The notes under the pieces are model-generated. The model searched no databases. It was not told the DNA's origin and saw only the letters and a list, made by a program, of their open reading frames with translations. A DNA stretch of 64,000 bases from Caulobacter mirabilis. Its GTDB lineage: Bacteria > Pseudomonadota > Alphaproteobacteria > Caulobacterales > Caulobacteraceae. This document shows, piece by piece, positions 7,090 to 17,379 of this stretch. A program made the position numbers and the translations under genes. The number at the start of each line of letters is the position of its first letter. Position 1 is the first letter of the stretch. The DNA lies in contig NZ_CP024201.1 of NCBI RefSeq assembly GCF_002749615.1, positions 2,356,001 through 2,420,000 on the forward strand, read 5' to 3'.

Positions 7090-8148
7090 ATGGTGGGAAA
7101 CATCGACATCGGCCTCGCCCGCGCCGCGCCTGTTCGCGCTGGCCTGGCCGCCAGGACCGTGGCCGTGACCGGCGGAGCCGGATTCATCGGCTCGCACCTT
7201 TGCGACGCCATTCTCGAGAGCGGCGCGCGCGTCGTCTGCATCGACAACTTCCACACCGGGCGCTGGGAGAACATTCATCATCTGATCGATCGGCCGGGCT
7301 TCGACGTGCTGGAGCACGACATCGCCCATCCCCTGCCCGCCTCGCTCCCGCGGTTCGACCAGATCTACAACTTCGCCTGCCCCGCTTCGCCGGTGCACTA
7401 TCAGTCGGATCGGGTGCGGACGGCGCTGACCTGCGCCCAGGGGGCGATGAACGTCCTAGAGCGGGCTGCCCAGGACGCCGCCGCGGTGCTGCACGCCTCG
7501 ACCTCCGAGGTCTACGGCGATCCCGAGATCCATCCGCAGAGCGAGGACTATTTCGGCAACGTCAATCCGGTGGGTCCGCGCTCCTGCTACGACGAGGGCA
7601 AGCGGTTCGCCGAGACCCTGCTGACCGACTTCGCCGCCCAGGCCGACCTCGATGTCCGGATCATCCGGATCTTCAACACCTACGGACCGCGCATGCGCCC
7701 GGACGACGGCCGCGTGGTCTCCAACTTCGTGACCCAGGCGCTCGAGGGCGAAACGATCACGGTCTATGGCGACGGCGCTCAGACCCGCTCGTTCTGCTTC
7801 GTGGACGACCTGGTCCGCGGCTGCCTGAAGGCCATGAACACGCCGCGCGGCCTGCCCGGGCCGGTCAATCTGGGCAACCCGTGCGAGACCACCGTGGGCG
7901 AGCTGGCTGAGCTGATCGTGGCCATGACCGGCTCGCGCTCGGAAGTCAGCTATCGACCGCTGCCGGTCGACGACCCCCGCCGTCGCCGCCCGGACATCCG
8001 GCGGGCGCGCGAGCTTCTGGGCTGGTCGCCGGAAGTGCCGCTCCGGGAAGGGCTCGAACGCACCATCCACTACTTCATGGGCGAAAGCCGTCGCCTCTAC
8101 GCCCCAGTCGGTTCGGGCGCGGCCATGGCGGCGGCCTCGCCCATGTAG
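7090..8148 (+). CDS. UDP-glucuronate decarboxylase (UDP-xylose synthase)
   Basis: A 352-residue extended SDR enzyme. It has the NAD-binding TGGAGFIGS at 27-35, the family-typical [10 protein letters not shown] at ~95-104, the active-site STSEVYG at ~137-143 and YDEGK (Tyr167, Lys171) within RSCYDEGKR, a signature of UDP-glucuronate decarboxylases. The reaction is UDP-glucuronate to UDP-xylose plus CO2 in the cytoplasm. ATG at 7090 was chosen with GGGAG just upstream; the open frame extends far 5' across the regulator gene and is spurious there. It heads a run with a GT2 and a second epimerase, and its product is the natural donor for a xylose-containing polymer. The 182 bases before it are AT-rich and likely hold a promoter. 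Confidence 0.9.
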   Translation: MVGNIDIGLARAAPVRAGLAARTVAVTGGAGFIGSHLCDAILESGARVVCIDNFHTGRWENIHHLIDRPGFDVLEHDIAHPLPASLPRFDQIYNFACPASPVHYQSDRVRTALTCAQGAMNVLERAAQDAAAVLHASTSEVYGDPEIHPQSEDYFGNVNPVGPRSCYDEGKRFAETLLTDFAAQADLDVRIIRIFNTYGPRMRPDDGRVVSNFVTQALEGETITVYGDGAQTRSFCFVDDLVRGCLKAMNTPRGLPGPVNLGNPCETTVGELAELIVAMTGSRSEVSYRPLPVDDPRRRRPDIRRARELLGWSPEVPLREGLERTIHYFMGESRRLYAPVGSGAAMAAASPM

Positions 8149-8181
8149 GCCGAACCACCCCTCAGTCCCTGTGAGGAAGAC

Positions 8182-9612
8182 ATGACGATCCTGGGCTGGA
8201 ACCTTGCCGACATCACCATGACGGGCTTCGTGGCGACGCAGGCGCTCTACACGCTGTCCTACGCCAGCGACCTCTATCTCTACACCCTCCCGGTCAACCG
8301 GGCGGACCTGGAGGAGGAGCCGCCGCCTGTCGGGGCGGATGCGCCGTACATCGTGCTGTTCATGCCGGTCTTGCGCGAGCTGGAAGAGACCATGCGGACC
8401 ACGCTGCTGGCCCTGTCCCGTCTCGACTACCCTGCGCACCGGTACGAGGTGGTCGCCGTGCCGAACGCCGACGACGGCGACATGATCGCCAGCCTGCGGC
8501 GACTGCAGGGCGAGTTCCCGTTCCTGAAGATGATCGAGACCCCGGACACCCGCGACCCGTCCTGGAACATTGTCTGGCAGGCTTGGAACCGCAACCCGAA
8601 GGCCTACTGGTGGCATGCCGGCAAGCGCGCCGGCGATCGCAATCTGCCCCCGAAGAAGACCCGGCAACTGATCTACGCCTTCTATACCCGGGCCCAGGCG
8701 ATCGAGGGCGATTTCCTGGTCAACTACATCGACGCCGACAGCGCCCCGCCGCCGGACCATTTCCGTCGCGGCGCAGCCGGCATGCGCCACTTCGACGTCC
8801 TGCAGGCCGAGAACATCGCCGGTAACCTGAACGACAGCCTGGCCGCCAGCCTGCACGCCTTCGACCATATGGCCTGGGACGGCCGCAAGTACGCCCACAT
8901 GTCCGCCGATGGCCGCCAGCCCTATTGGATGCTGGGCAAGGGGCTGTTCTTCCGCGCCTCCGACCTGATCAGCCTGGGCGGCTTCCATCCGTGGATCACC
9001 ATCGAGGATCCGGAAGTCGGCATGCGCTTCTGGAAGAACGGCAAGCGCCTGGGAATCCTGAAGAACCCGCTGATCGAGGAGGTGCCCCTGACCTTCGGAC
9101 GCGGCATCACCCAGCGGAAGCGATGGGTCTGCGGCTTCTTCCAGTCCCTGACCGCGCCGCTCGACGCGATGGAGTTCACCTTCACCGAGAAGCTGAAGGC
9201 CTGGATGAACTTCGTGCCCTGCCTGATGATGTGGGTGAACGCCCTGGGCATCCCGTTCGGCGCCTGGACGCTGTGGAAGGTGTCCCAGGGGACCGCGGGC
9301 ATGCCGACCTGGGTGGCCTGGCTGGCGGCGATCAACCTGGTCCTGTTCACCGTCTCGATGATCGGGATCTACGTCCACACCTGGAACCGGACCAAGCTGG
9401 TGCTGCCCAGGACCGGCGACCGCATCGCCTACATGCTGCGGGTCAATCCGCTGTTCGTGCTGGCCTGGTGGTTCGTCTGGCTCATCCCGCTGGCCATCGG
9501 TTTCTGGATGTACCTGCGCGACGCGGGCCTGGTCTGGGAACGGACCGAGAAGGTCAACGCCAACGGCGACCTGATCCGGGCCGACACCCAGCGCGCCTGG
9601 CGGTGGTCGTAG
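8182..9612 (+). CDS. Processive-type family 2 glycosyltransferase, membrane-bound
   Basis: A 476-residue protein with one N-terminal hydrophobic segment, a GT-A domain (~54-320) and about three C-terminal membrane helices (~343-368, 378-400, 421-445). It carries the motifs of processive synthases: Asp in NADDGD (~96-100), DAD at 184-186, ED at 275-276 (TIEDPEVG) and QRKRW at 311-315 (Q-x-x-R-W). These are shared with cellulose, chitin and hyaluronan synthases; no PilZ domain is present. Strong Shine-Dalgarno GAGGAA. Set between a UDP-xylose synthase and an epimerase, it probably polymerises a glycan at the inner membrane; the sugar is unknown. Confidence 0.88.
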   Translation: MTILGWNLADITMTGFVATQALYTLSYASDLYLYTLPVNRADLEEEPPPVGADAPYIVLFMPVLRELEETMRTTLLALSRLDYPAHRYEVVAVPNADDGDMIASLRRLQGEFPFLKMIETPDTRDPSWNIVWQAWNRNPKAYWWHAGKRAGDRNLPPKKTRQLIYAFYTRAQAIEGDFLVNYIDADSAPPPDHFRRGAAGMRHFDVLQAENIAGNLNDSLAASLHAFDHMAWDGRKYAHMSADGRQPYWMLGKGLFFRASDLISLGGFHPWITIEDPEVGMRFWKNGKRLGILKNPLIEEVPLTFGRGITQRKRWVCGFFQSLTAPLDAMEFTFTEKLKAWMNFVPCLMMWVNALGIPFGAWTLWKVSQGTAGMPTWVAWLAAINLVLFTVSMIGIYVHTWNRTKLVLPRTGDRIAYMLRVNPLFVLAWWFVWLIPLAIGFWMYLRDAGLVWERTEKVNANGDLIRADTQRAWRWS

Positions 9613-9614
9613 CC

Positions 9615-10772
<1,158 letters not shown>

Positions 10773-10781
10773 TCCGGGGGC

Positions 10782-11873
10782 TCAGCCGTCGTGGGCGCGA
10801 AGGAAGGAATCCCGCATGGCCCAGTACATGGGCTTGCGCGCCAGCCCGGCGTCGTAGGGCAGACCGCGGTTGATCGGGTCCGCGCCGGCCTCCGACAGCC
10901 AGGAATGGCGGTCGCTGAGGCCCCAGGTGACGACACCCCGAACGTTTGGCTGGGCCAGGGCGATGTCGAGATACTGCTGGACCTGGTCCGCCACGCGGCG
11001 GTCGCGCTCGGCGAGCGGCGCCGCCAGATCGTGCTCCTTGACGTCCAACTCGGAGATCACGGCGTAGAGGCCGAGGTCGGCGATCTTGGCGAAGAAGGGT
11101 TCGAGAATCTCGGGCTTGAGCGGCCCCTTGCTCAGATCCAGGTGCGCCTGGACGCCGACGCCGTCCAGCGGCGCTCCCTCGGCCTTCAGGTCGGCCAGGA
11201 GCTTCACGAACCGTCGCCGCCGGGCTTCCTCGACAGGATTGTCGTAGTCGAACCCGTAGTCGTTGACGAGCAGCCGCGCCGTCGGCGCCAGCGACCGGGC
11301 CTCCCGCAGCGCGCGGGCGACGTAGCCGGCGCCCAGCCCGCGATGGAAGCAGTTGCGCCGCAGGCCGCCCTTCCCGCCGACGGTGTCGATCGGCTCGTTG
11401 ACGACGTCCCACTCCTCGACGTCGCCATAGCGTCCGAGCATGGTCTCGAAGTGCCGGCGGATCGGCGACCAGTCGCCCGCGAGGATCTTCGACTTGGCCC
11501 AGGCCGGGGTGCTCTGATCCCAGAGCAGGGTGTGGCCCCTGACCTTCAGCCCGTGTTCACGGGCGAAGCGGACCAGCCCGTCGGCCTGCTCGAAACTGTG
11601 CTGACCGGCATGCCATTCGATGGCGTCCCACTTCATGTGGATCTCGGGGGTAAGCTGCGCGCACTCCCGGGCCAGGGCGGGACCGAGCCCCCGTTCGGCC
11701 TCGATCTGGTCGAAGCGGGCGGCGGCGCCGTAGTAGCGCCCGCCCCGCGCGGCGATGCGCGCCAGCGACGGCGTCGTCTGCGCATCGCTGTCGGCGCCGG
11801 CGCCGAACGGCTTGAGAAGAGCGGCGGCGGCGACGCCCGCGAGGACGCCGCGTCGCGGCAGGGTGAAGGTCAT
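10782..11873 (-). CDS. GH10 glycoside hydrolase (endo-xylanase family), Tat-like signal (copy A)
   Basis: A 363-residue protein with an N-terminal twin-arginine-like signal (LPRRGVLAGVAAAALL), then a GH10 TIM barrel: KWDAIE (~81-86), RGHTLLW (112-118), WDVVNEP with acid/base Glu160, and SELDVKE with nucleophile Glu275. WGLSDRHSW near the C-terminus is also typical. GH10 enzymes cut beta-1,4-xylan-type chains. The gene is divergent from a second GH10 (start to start ~90 bases) and convergent with the epimerase gene. The Shine-Dalgarno before the chosen ATG is weak. It may trim the glycan made by the neighbouring synthase, or degrade plant xylan; the two cannot be separated from sequence. Confidence 0.9.
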   Translation of the reverse strand: MTFTLPRRGVLAGVAAAALLKPFGAGADSDAQTTPSLARIAARGGRYYGAAARFDQIEAERGLGPALARECAQLTPEIHMKWDAIEWHAGQHSFEQADGLVRFAREHGLKVRGHTLLWDQSTPAWAKSKILAGDWSPIRRHFETMLGRYGDVEEWDVVNEPIDTVGGKGGLRRNCFHRGLGAGYVARALREARSLAPTARLLVNDYGFDYDNPVEEARRRRFVKLLADLKAEGAPLDGVGVQAHLDLSKGPLKPEILEPFFAKIADLGLYAVISELDVKEHDLAAPLAERDRRVADQVQQYLDIALAQPNVRGVVTWGLSDRHSWLSEAGADPINRGLPYDAGLARKPMYWAMRDSFLRAHDG

Positions 11874-11963
11874 GCGCTGGTCCCGGAAGCCTCGACCACG
11901 CCCCTGCATAGCCGAGTCGCGCTTAAGACCCGGTTCACGGGCGAGCTGACCCGGCGCGGCCTG

Positions 11964-13058
11964 ATGACCGCCGCCGCCGCGCTCGCGGCCAGCGCGCCGT
12001 CGTCGACGGCGGACAGTTCGATGCGGGCGTCCATACAGAAGGCTGCGGTCGCCGGCGGCCGCTTCTTCGGGGCGGCCGCACAAATCGGATACATCAACGC
12101 GGAACGGGACCTCTACGACGCCTTCATACGGGACTGCGGCTGTCTTACGCCGGAAATTGACCTCAAATGGGCGACGAACGAACCTTCGCCCGGAAGCTTC
12201 GATTTTCGCGCCATGGACGGGCTGGCGCGGTTCGCGTCCAGGACCGGCATCCGCCTGCGCGGCCATACCCCGGTCTGGCACCGCAGCATACCGCCCTGGG
12301 CGGAAGGGCCGCTGGCCGACGCCGACTGGCGTCCGGTGGGGCGATACATCGCCGCCACGCTGCGGCGGTTCCCGACGGTCGAGGAATGGGACGTCGTCAA
12401 CGAGCCGATCGATACCGGCAAGCGGATGGACGGGCTTCGCGAAAGCCCGTTCCTGCAGGCGTTCGGCCCAGGCTACATCCAGCGCGCATTGGAGGAGGCC
12501 CGCGAGCACGCCCCGCGGGCGCGGCTGATGATCAACGAGTTCGGGCTGGAGTACGACACGCCCGAGCACCGCGACCGGCGCTATCTGCTGCTCAAACTGG
12601 TCGAGCGCCTCAAGCGCGTCGAGGCCCCGCTCGACGGCGTCGGGCTGCAGAGTCACCTCAGGCTCGGCTACGGCCCGTTCTCGCAACCTCAGTTCGCCGC
12701 CTTCCTGCACGAGCTGGCGCAGTTCGGCGTCGCCATCACCCTCACCGAGCTGGACGTGAAGGAGGAAGCCTACGCCGCGCCGGCGGAGACGCGCGACCAG
12801 GCGGTGGCCGACGCGGTGCGCGCCTACCTCGACGTCGCCTTCGCCGAGCCCCGCGTCGGCGGCCTGCTCTGTTGGGGCCTGAGCGACCGCCACTCCTGGC
12901 TGGATCTCACCGAAGAGGACTGGAGCCGGCACGCCGGCGCCTGGAAGCCCGGCGAGGGACCGGGCTTCAATCGCGGGGCGCCGCTGGATGCGGCAATGCG
13001 CCCCAAGCCCATGTATCGCGCGATACTCCAAGCATTCGCCCAGGCCCCGCGGCGATAA
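11964..13058 (+). CDS. GH10 glycoside hydrolase (endo-xylanase family, copy B)
   Basis: About 364 residues from the first ATG. The GH10 barrel has KWATNEP (~69-75), RGHTPVWH (99-106), acid/base Glu147 in WDVVNEP, nucleophile Glu262 in TELDVKE and WGLSDRHSW near the end. A twin-arginine-like pair (LTRRGLM) lies immediately upstream of this ATG in frame, implying the true start is further 5'. No ATG, GTG or TTG is available in the ~60 bases back towards the divergent gene, only CTG codons, so either a CTG start is used or the leader is degenerate. Same fold and order as copy A at 10782-11873, with clear divergence. Confidence 0.88.
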   Translation: MTAAAALAASAPSSTADSSMRASIQKAAVAGGRFFGAAAQIGYINAERDLYDAFIRDCGCLTPEIDLKWATNEPSPGSFDFRAMDGLARFASRTGIRLRGHTPVWHRSIPPWAEGPLADADWRPVGRYIAATLRRFPTVEEWDVVNEPIDTGKRMDGLRESPFLQAFGPGYIQRALEEAREHAPRARLMINEFGLEYDTPEHRDRRYLLLKLVERLKRVEAPLDGVGLQSHLRLGYGPFSQPQFAAFLHELAQFGVAITLTELDVKEEAYAAPAETRDQAVADAVRAYLDVAFAEPRVGGLLCWGLSDRHSWLDLTEEDWSRHAGAWKPGEGPGFNRGAPLDAAMRPKPMYRAILQAFAQAPRR

Positions 13059-13175
13059 GTCCAAGATTTCGCGAGTTCCGGACGGGATGTCTCATTTGAC
13101 AAGGATCGAGACGCACTGCATGCCAAGGTTCGGGGAACGCGGAAATCTTCCCACCGCGACGTGGAAGGAATGCTC

Positions 13176-13883
13176 ATGGGTACTCGTTCTTCGTCGGGCG
13201 TCGCTCTGGGAGCGGTCGCCTTGCTTTCCAGTCTCATTCCTGTTGCGGCCCAGGCCCGTGAACAAGGCGTCGTCTACGCCAGCGGCCTGGTGAGCGACGA
13301 TCACTCGGCCAGCGTCGGCGCGACCATCGCCGCCCCGGGCAGCCGGTTGGGCGAGGGTTGGGCGTTCCGAGTCTCGGTCAACGGCGGCGACTACAGCTAC
13401 GACAGCGGCCCGCTGAACATCGACGCGGACTATCGCGGAGCCGACGTCGCGATCGTCTATCAGTGGTCCGGCGACTGGGGCTACGGCAACGTCGCCCTCG
13501 GCGGCCGCTACGCCGACACCGACCTGTCGCCGGCCGATCCGGGCAACCGCCGCGGAGGCTCCAACTGGGACGTGGCCCTGACCGTGGACGGGCAGCGGCG
13601 CTTCGGTCCCTGGGCCCTGACCGGCTACGCCTCCTACGGCTTCGACCTGGAGGAGTACTACGTCCGCGCCGACCTGACCCGGAAGGTGTCCCCGTCCGTC
13701 GCGCTTGGGGTCGAGATCGGCGCCGAAGGCGACAGCGGCGACTACAGCCGCCAGGTCCTGGGGGCCGTCGCCCGCTTCGAGTCCCCCGGCCGGCCTTGGG
13801 CGGTCAAGCTGGCGGCCGGCGTTCGCGACGGGGACGACGACAACAGCGCCTATGGCGCGATCACCGTGTCGAGGACCTTCTGA
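13176..13883 (+). CDS. BcsS-like outer-membrane beta-barrel protein
   Basis: A 235-residue protein: signal peptide (ends AQA), then repeated amphipathic strands ending in Phe. The opening YASGLVSDDHSASVGATIAA, followed by PGS and GWAFRVS, resembles the cellulose-biosynthesis accessory BcsS family of alphaproteobacteria. It begins at 13176, where AAGGA lies six bases upstream; two earlier in-frame start codons lack this. It follows the GH10 gene by ~118 bases. In context it could help a polysaccharide pass or attach at the outer membrane. Family call is by recollection of sequence style only. Confidence 0.65.
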   Translation: MGTRSSSGVALGAVALLSSLIPVAAQAREQGVVYASGLVSDDHSASVGATIAAPGSRLGEGWAFRVSVNGGDYSYDSGPLNIDADYRGADVAIVYQWSGDWGYGNVALGGRYADTDLSPADPGNRRGGSNWDVALTVDGQRRFGPWALTGYASYGFDLEEYYVRADLTRKVSPSVALGVEIGAEGDSGDYSRQVLGAVARFESPGRPWAVKLAAGVRDGDDDNSAYGAITVSRTF

Positions 13884-13889
13884 ATGCGA

Positions 13890-13920
13890 CACCCCGCCGC
13901 GGCCTTTTTCGCGCGGGGTT
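13890..13920 (+). terminator. GC-rich hairpin after BcsS-like gene
   Basis: ACCCCGC (13891-13897) pairs with GCGGGGT (13913-13919), extended by three more pairs past one bulged base, with a loop containing five Ts. It lies seven bases after the stop codon. No T-run follows, so it is a weak terminator by the usual rule. Confidence 0.4.
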
Positions 13921-14043
13921 AACATTGGACATACCGGCGTTCTTCGGGCTGTGGTCCTATGTCCTCGATGAAGGAATCGCCTCCTCGGCCGATCTTCTCA
14001 CCCCGATCGACCGGCTGCGCCCCCCCGAGCAGCATCATCCCGT

Positions 14044-14078
14044 AAGCCCCTCGCCTCCCGGCCGGGGGCTTATGTGTT
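14044..14078 (+). terminator. Hairpin terminator-like structure upstream of the 14162 gene
   Basis: AAGCCCC (14044-14050) pairs with GGGGCTT (14065-14071), followed by TATGTGTTT. It lies 160 bases beyond the previous terminator-like hairpin. The interval 13921-14043 between the two has no recognisable gene beyond a 28-codon frame without a ribosome site; it could hold a small transcript. Confidence 0.4.
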
Positions 14079-14161
14079 TCAGGCCGCCCCTTGGGCCGCG
14101 CGGCCGGAGCCGCTATCTTCCGCGGCGAGAGGGACTGACTGATTTCGCGGAGAGACGCGCA

Positions 14162-14671
14162 ATGCGCTTGCCTGCCCTTCTGGGCGCCACTCTGATCGCA
14201 GCCGCCGCTGCGCTGCCGGCCTGGGGCGCGCCCCTGGGCGGCATCTCCAGCATCAACGTCGTCGTGGGCCCCAAGCTGCAGCAGAAGGCCCGGGAGTACG
14301 GCGTTCGCGAGTTCGACACCCTGACCAGCGAACTGATCCAGGCGCTCGAAATCGCGCTGCGCGAGCATGGCGGCCTGGTCAAGGAAGGCGGCCGGCTTGA
14401 TCTGGTCATCGAGGATGCCCGCCCCAACCGCCCGACGCTGCAGCAGCTCGCCTCCAAACCAGGCCTGTCCATGGAAAGCCGCGGGATCGGCGGCGCGACC
14501 ATCTCCGGCGCCCTGACGACGGTGGAGGGCGAGCGGATTCCGCTGCGCTACCGCTGGTACGAGAGCGACTTCCGCAGCGCCGCCGGGACGGGGGTCTGGA
14601 CCGACGCGGAGACCAGCTTCGACAACTTCGCCAGGAAGTTGGTCAAGGGCGAGCTTCCCGCCAAACGCTAA
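14162..14671 (+). CDS. Hypothetical exported protein
   Basis: A 169-residue protein with a clear signal peptide (1-22, ends AWGA) and a Shine-Dalgarno GGAGAG eight bases before ATG. The mature part is a small alpha/beta domain: SSINVVVGPKLQQ, a helix with LIQALEIALREHGG, then DLVIEDARPNRPT. This resembles small periplasmic or lipoprotein-like domains that share a helix followed by a beta sheet, but no family was recognised. No Cys is present, so it is not a lipoprotein. It is transcribed alone, followed by a transporter gene after 118 bases. No function assigned. Confidence 0.8.
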   Translation: MRLPALLGATLIAAAAALPAWGAPLGGISSINVVVGPKLQQKAREYGVREFDTLTSELIQALEIALREHGGLVKEGGRLDLVIEDARPNRPTLQQLASKPGLSMESRGIGGATISGALTTVEGERIPLRYRWYESDFRSAAGTGVWTDAETSFDNFARKLVKGELPAKR

Positions 14672-14789
14672 GGCCCGGCGCCATTCGCGCAGAGCCGCAA
14701 CCTTTCGCTTGCCGGATCGCCGTTCACGGGCTCTCATTCCCTGAACGGCGGTAACCCACAAATCGCCGAGTGTGCATTAGCGAGGCGAT

Positions 14790-16196
14790 ATGGCCGCGGG
14801 CCGACGTTCCAGTATGACGCTTGCGGCGTTCGCCGCCCCCTGCCTGCCGCTGGCCGCCTTCGGCCTGCCGCTGGTGATCACCCTCCCCCACTACTACTCC
14901 GAGACGCTGGGCCTCAGCCTGTCGGCGGTGGCCGCGGCCTTCTTCTTCGTTCGCATCATCGACATCGGGTTCGACCCGCTGTTCGGCATGGTGCTGGACC
15001 GGACCCGCTGGTCGTTCGGCCGGTTCAAGGGCTGGATGGCGATCAGCGCCCCGATGCTGGTGGCGGCGATCTACATGCTGTTCTTCGCCAAACAGGGCGT
15101 GGGGCCGGTCTACCTGTGGTTCTGGCTGATCGTGGTCTACTTCGGCTACTCGATCGCCGTGCTGTCCCACACATCCTGGGCGGCCAAGCTGTCGACCGAC
15201 TACCACCAGCGATCGCGCATCTACGCCTGGTGGCAGAGCGGCAACGTCATCGGGATGATCATGATCCTGACCCTGCCGGTGGTGCTGAACCGCCTCGGCG
15301 TGGGCGGCAACGAGACCGAGATCCTGCACGGCCAGGGTTGGTTCATCGTCATCCTGCTGCCGATCATGATGGGCCTGGCGCTCTGGCGGGTGCCCGAGGA
15401 CAAGCCGACCGGCGCGGCGACCGACCACAACGCCTCGCTCGGAGACTACTTCGCGCTGTTGAAGCGCCCGTCGGTGATCCGCATCCTGGCCGCCGACCTG
15501 CTGTCGAACGTCGGCCCGGGCATCGCCGGCATTCTGTTCTTCTTCTACTTCACGCGGGTGAAGGACTTCACCTTCCTCGAGGCGTCGAGCCTGCTGCTGT
15601 TCTACTTCCTGGCGGCGATCTTCGGCGCGGCGATCTGGACCCGCCTGGCGCGCCGGATCGGCAAGTCGAAGACCCTGATCGCCGCCTGCGTCACCTACGC
15701 GATCGTACAGTTCGCCGTGGTCACCCTGCCGTCGGGCAACTTCTGGCTGGCCGTGCCCTTCCTGCTGCTGGCCGGCATTCCCTTCTCGGCCGGCCCGCTG
15801 CTGCTGCGCTCGATGATGGCCGACTACGCCGACGAGGAGCGGCTGGCCACCGGCAAGGACCGCACCGGCCTGCTCTACGCCATCCTCACCGGCACGGTGA
15901 AGGTCGGCACGGCCACGGCCTCGGTCAGTCTGTTCGTGCTCGACGCCCTGGGCTTCGACGCCAAGGTGGCGGCCAACAGCACCGAGATATCCATGCAAGG
16001 CCTGCAGGCGCTCTACGCCCTCGCGCCGGGGATCATCGGCCTGCTCGCCGCCGCCACGCTGATCGGCTATCCCCTGACCGAGGAGAAGCACGCCGAGATT
16101 CTCCGCAAGCTGGAAGAGCGGGACGGCACGCCGCAGCCGCCCGTTCCTGAGGATGTCGCCGTTGCCCAACCCGTCTCCACCCAGGTCATCCCGTAG
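14790..16196 (+). CDS. MFS sugar:cation symporter, GPH family
   Basis: A 468-residue, twelve-helix membrane protein. Early motif IIDIGFDPLFGMVLDRTRWSFGR matches the glycoside-pentoside-hexuronide (GPH/MelB-type) family, with R-F-G-R-F-K-G-W after helix 2. Members couple sugar uptake to Na+ or H+. It overlaps the 5' end of mazG by 44 bases if mazG starts at 16153. Given the nearby xylanase-family genes, pentoside or xylo-oligosaccharide uptake is possible but not demonstrated. Confidence 0.85.
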   Translation: MAAGRRSSMTLAAFAAPCLPLAAFGLPLVITLPHYYSETLGLSLSAVAAAFFFVRIIDIGFDPLFGMVLDRTRWSFGRFKGWMAISAPMLVAAIYMLFFAKQGVGPVYLWFWLIVVYFGYSIAVLSHTSWAAKLSTDYHQRSRIYAWWQSGNVIGMIMILTLPVVLNRLGVGGNETEILHGQGWFIVILLPIMMGLALWRVPEDKPTGAATDHNASLGDYFALLKRPSVIRILAADLLSNVGPGIAGILFFFYFTRVKDFTFLEASSLLLFYFLAAIFGAAIWTRLARRIGKSKTLIAACVTYAIVQFAVVTLPSGNFWLAVPFLLLAGIPFSAGPLLLRSMMADYADEERLATGKDRTGLLYAILTGTVKVGTATASVSLFVLDALGFDAKVAANSTEISMQGLQALYALAPGIIGLLAAATLIGYPLTEEKHAEILRKLEERDGTPQPPVPEDVAVAQPVSTQVIP

Positions 16197-16980
16197 CGAT
16201 CATCCGATCTTCCGCCTGGTCGAGATCATGGCCAGGCTGCGCGATCCGGACGGCGGCTGCGCCTGGGACCTGGAACAGACCTTCGCGACCATCGCGCCCT
16301 ATACGGTCGAGGAGGCCTACGAGGTCGCCGACGCCATCGAGCGCGGCGACCTCAAGGACCTGAAGGAGGAGCTCGGCGACCTGCTCCTGCAGGTGGTCTT
16401 CCATGCGCGGATGGCCGAGGAGCAAGGCGCGTTCGATTTCGGCGCGGTGGCCGACGCCATCTCCGACAAGATGATCCGGCGACATCCCCACGTCTTCGGC
16501 GACGAGAGCTATCGCACCAGCGGCGAACAGACCGTGGCCTGGGAGGTCATCAAACAGCGGGAGCGCGCCGACAAGGCCAAGCACGGCGTACTCGACGACG
16601 TCCCCGTCGGCCTGCCCGCCCTGACCCGCGCGGTGAAGCTGAACAAGCGCGCGGCCCGCGTCGGCTTCGTCTGGCCCAGCGTCAACGAGGTGCTGGACAA
16701 GCTGCACGAGGAGATCGACGAGCTGAAAGCCGAGATCGCCTCCGGCGACAAGGAGAAGCTCCGCGGCGAACTGGGCGACGTCCTGTTCGTCATCGCCAAC
16801 CTGGCCCGCGAGCTGGACGTCGAGCCCGAGGACGCCCTGCGCGCGACCAACGCCAAGTTCGTCCGCCGCTTCGGTTACATCGAGGACCGGCTGGCCGAGC
16901 GCGGCAAGACCCCGGACCAGTCGGATCTGGCCGAGATGGACGCGCTGTGGGACGAGGCGAAGGCGGCGGAGCGCGGCTAG
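16153..16980 (+). CDS. mazG: Nucleoside triphosphate pyrophosphohydrolase MazG
   Basis: A 275-residue protein with two MazG helical domains, as in full-length house-cleaning NTP pyrophosphatases. The first has CAWDLEQTF and EEAYEVADAIE...ELGDLLLQVVFHA, the second EEIDELKAEI...ELGDVLFVIANLARE; E-x-x-E...E-x-x-D Mg2+-binding sets are intact in both. It hydrolyses NTPs to NMP plus PPi in the cytoplasm. The chosen ATG overlaps the transporter gene and its GAGG is unusually close, so a start a few codons later is possible. Confidence 0.92.
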   Translation: MSPLPNPSPPRSSRSDHPIFRLVEIMARLRDPDGGCAWDLEQTFATIAPYTVEEAYEVADAIERGDLKDLKEELGDLLLQVVFHARMAEEQGAFDFGAVADAISDKMIRRHPHVFGDESYRTSGEQTVAWEVIKQRERADKAKHGVLDDVPVGLPALTRAVKLNKRAARVGFVWPSVNEVLDKLHEEIDELKAEIASGDKEKLRGELGDVLFVIANLARELDVEPEDALRATNAKFVRRFGYIEDRLAERGKTPDQSDLAEMDALWDEAKAAERG

Positions 16981-17045
16981 ATTACCGACCCGACGGCCGC
17001 CGGTCGTTGACTGGTCCGGCGTGGCCAGGCGCTAAGCCGAAGCCC

Positions 17046-17360
17046 CTACCCTTCAACGACTTCGCTGATCTGCACGATCGGGGCGATGTCCGTATAGTTG
17101 GCGACGTCCGCGGCGATCTCCGCGCGGTGGGGGGCCAAGGCTTCCTGGAACGTCGCCAGACTCGGCGAATAGACGTGGCACGCCGCGACGAACGCCGGCG
17201 CGCTTCCAGGTTCGCGCCCCTCAAGGCCCTTATCGATCTCGTAACGCAGGCAGGCGTCGCCGAGCCGTTCCTGGATCAGCGGCATATGGCGGGTGCGATA
17301 GTAGTCGTGATCGAACTTCGAACCGTCAGCGGCCGGATAGTAGACGCTCATCTTGATCAT
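17046..17360 (-). CDS. EthD-family small dimeric alpha/beta-barrel protein
   Basis: A 104-residue protein. MIKMSVYYP, then FDHDYYRTRHMPLIQERLGD and a C-terminal YTDIAPIVQISEV, match the EthD/ferredoxin-like dimeric barrel family, whose members are often labelled EthD family reductase. Start is supported by AGGAG seven bases upstream of the ATG. It sits downstream of hflX on the same strand with a 20-base gap and may share its transcript. Substrate unknown. Confidence 0.85.
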   Translation of the reverse strand: MIKMSVYYPAADGSKFDHDYYRTRHMPLIQERLGDACLRYEIDKGLEGREPGSAPAFVAACHVYSPSLATFQEALAPHRAEIAADVANYTDIAPIVQISEVVEG

Positions 17361-17379
17361 GCTCGGACTCCTGACGCCG

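Noticed and set aside
7456-9378. Minus-strand open frame of 640 codons opposite the GT2 and UDP-xylose synthase genes
   Set aside because: Complementary frame of two well-supported genes, with no recognisable domain.
10791-11963. Long 5' extension of the GH10 copy B frame
   Set aside because: The extension is antisense to GH10 copy A and lacks a ribosome site; only the part near 11964 has GH10 sequence.
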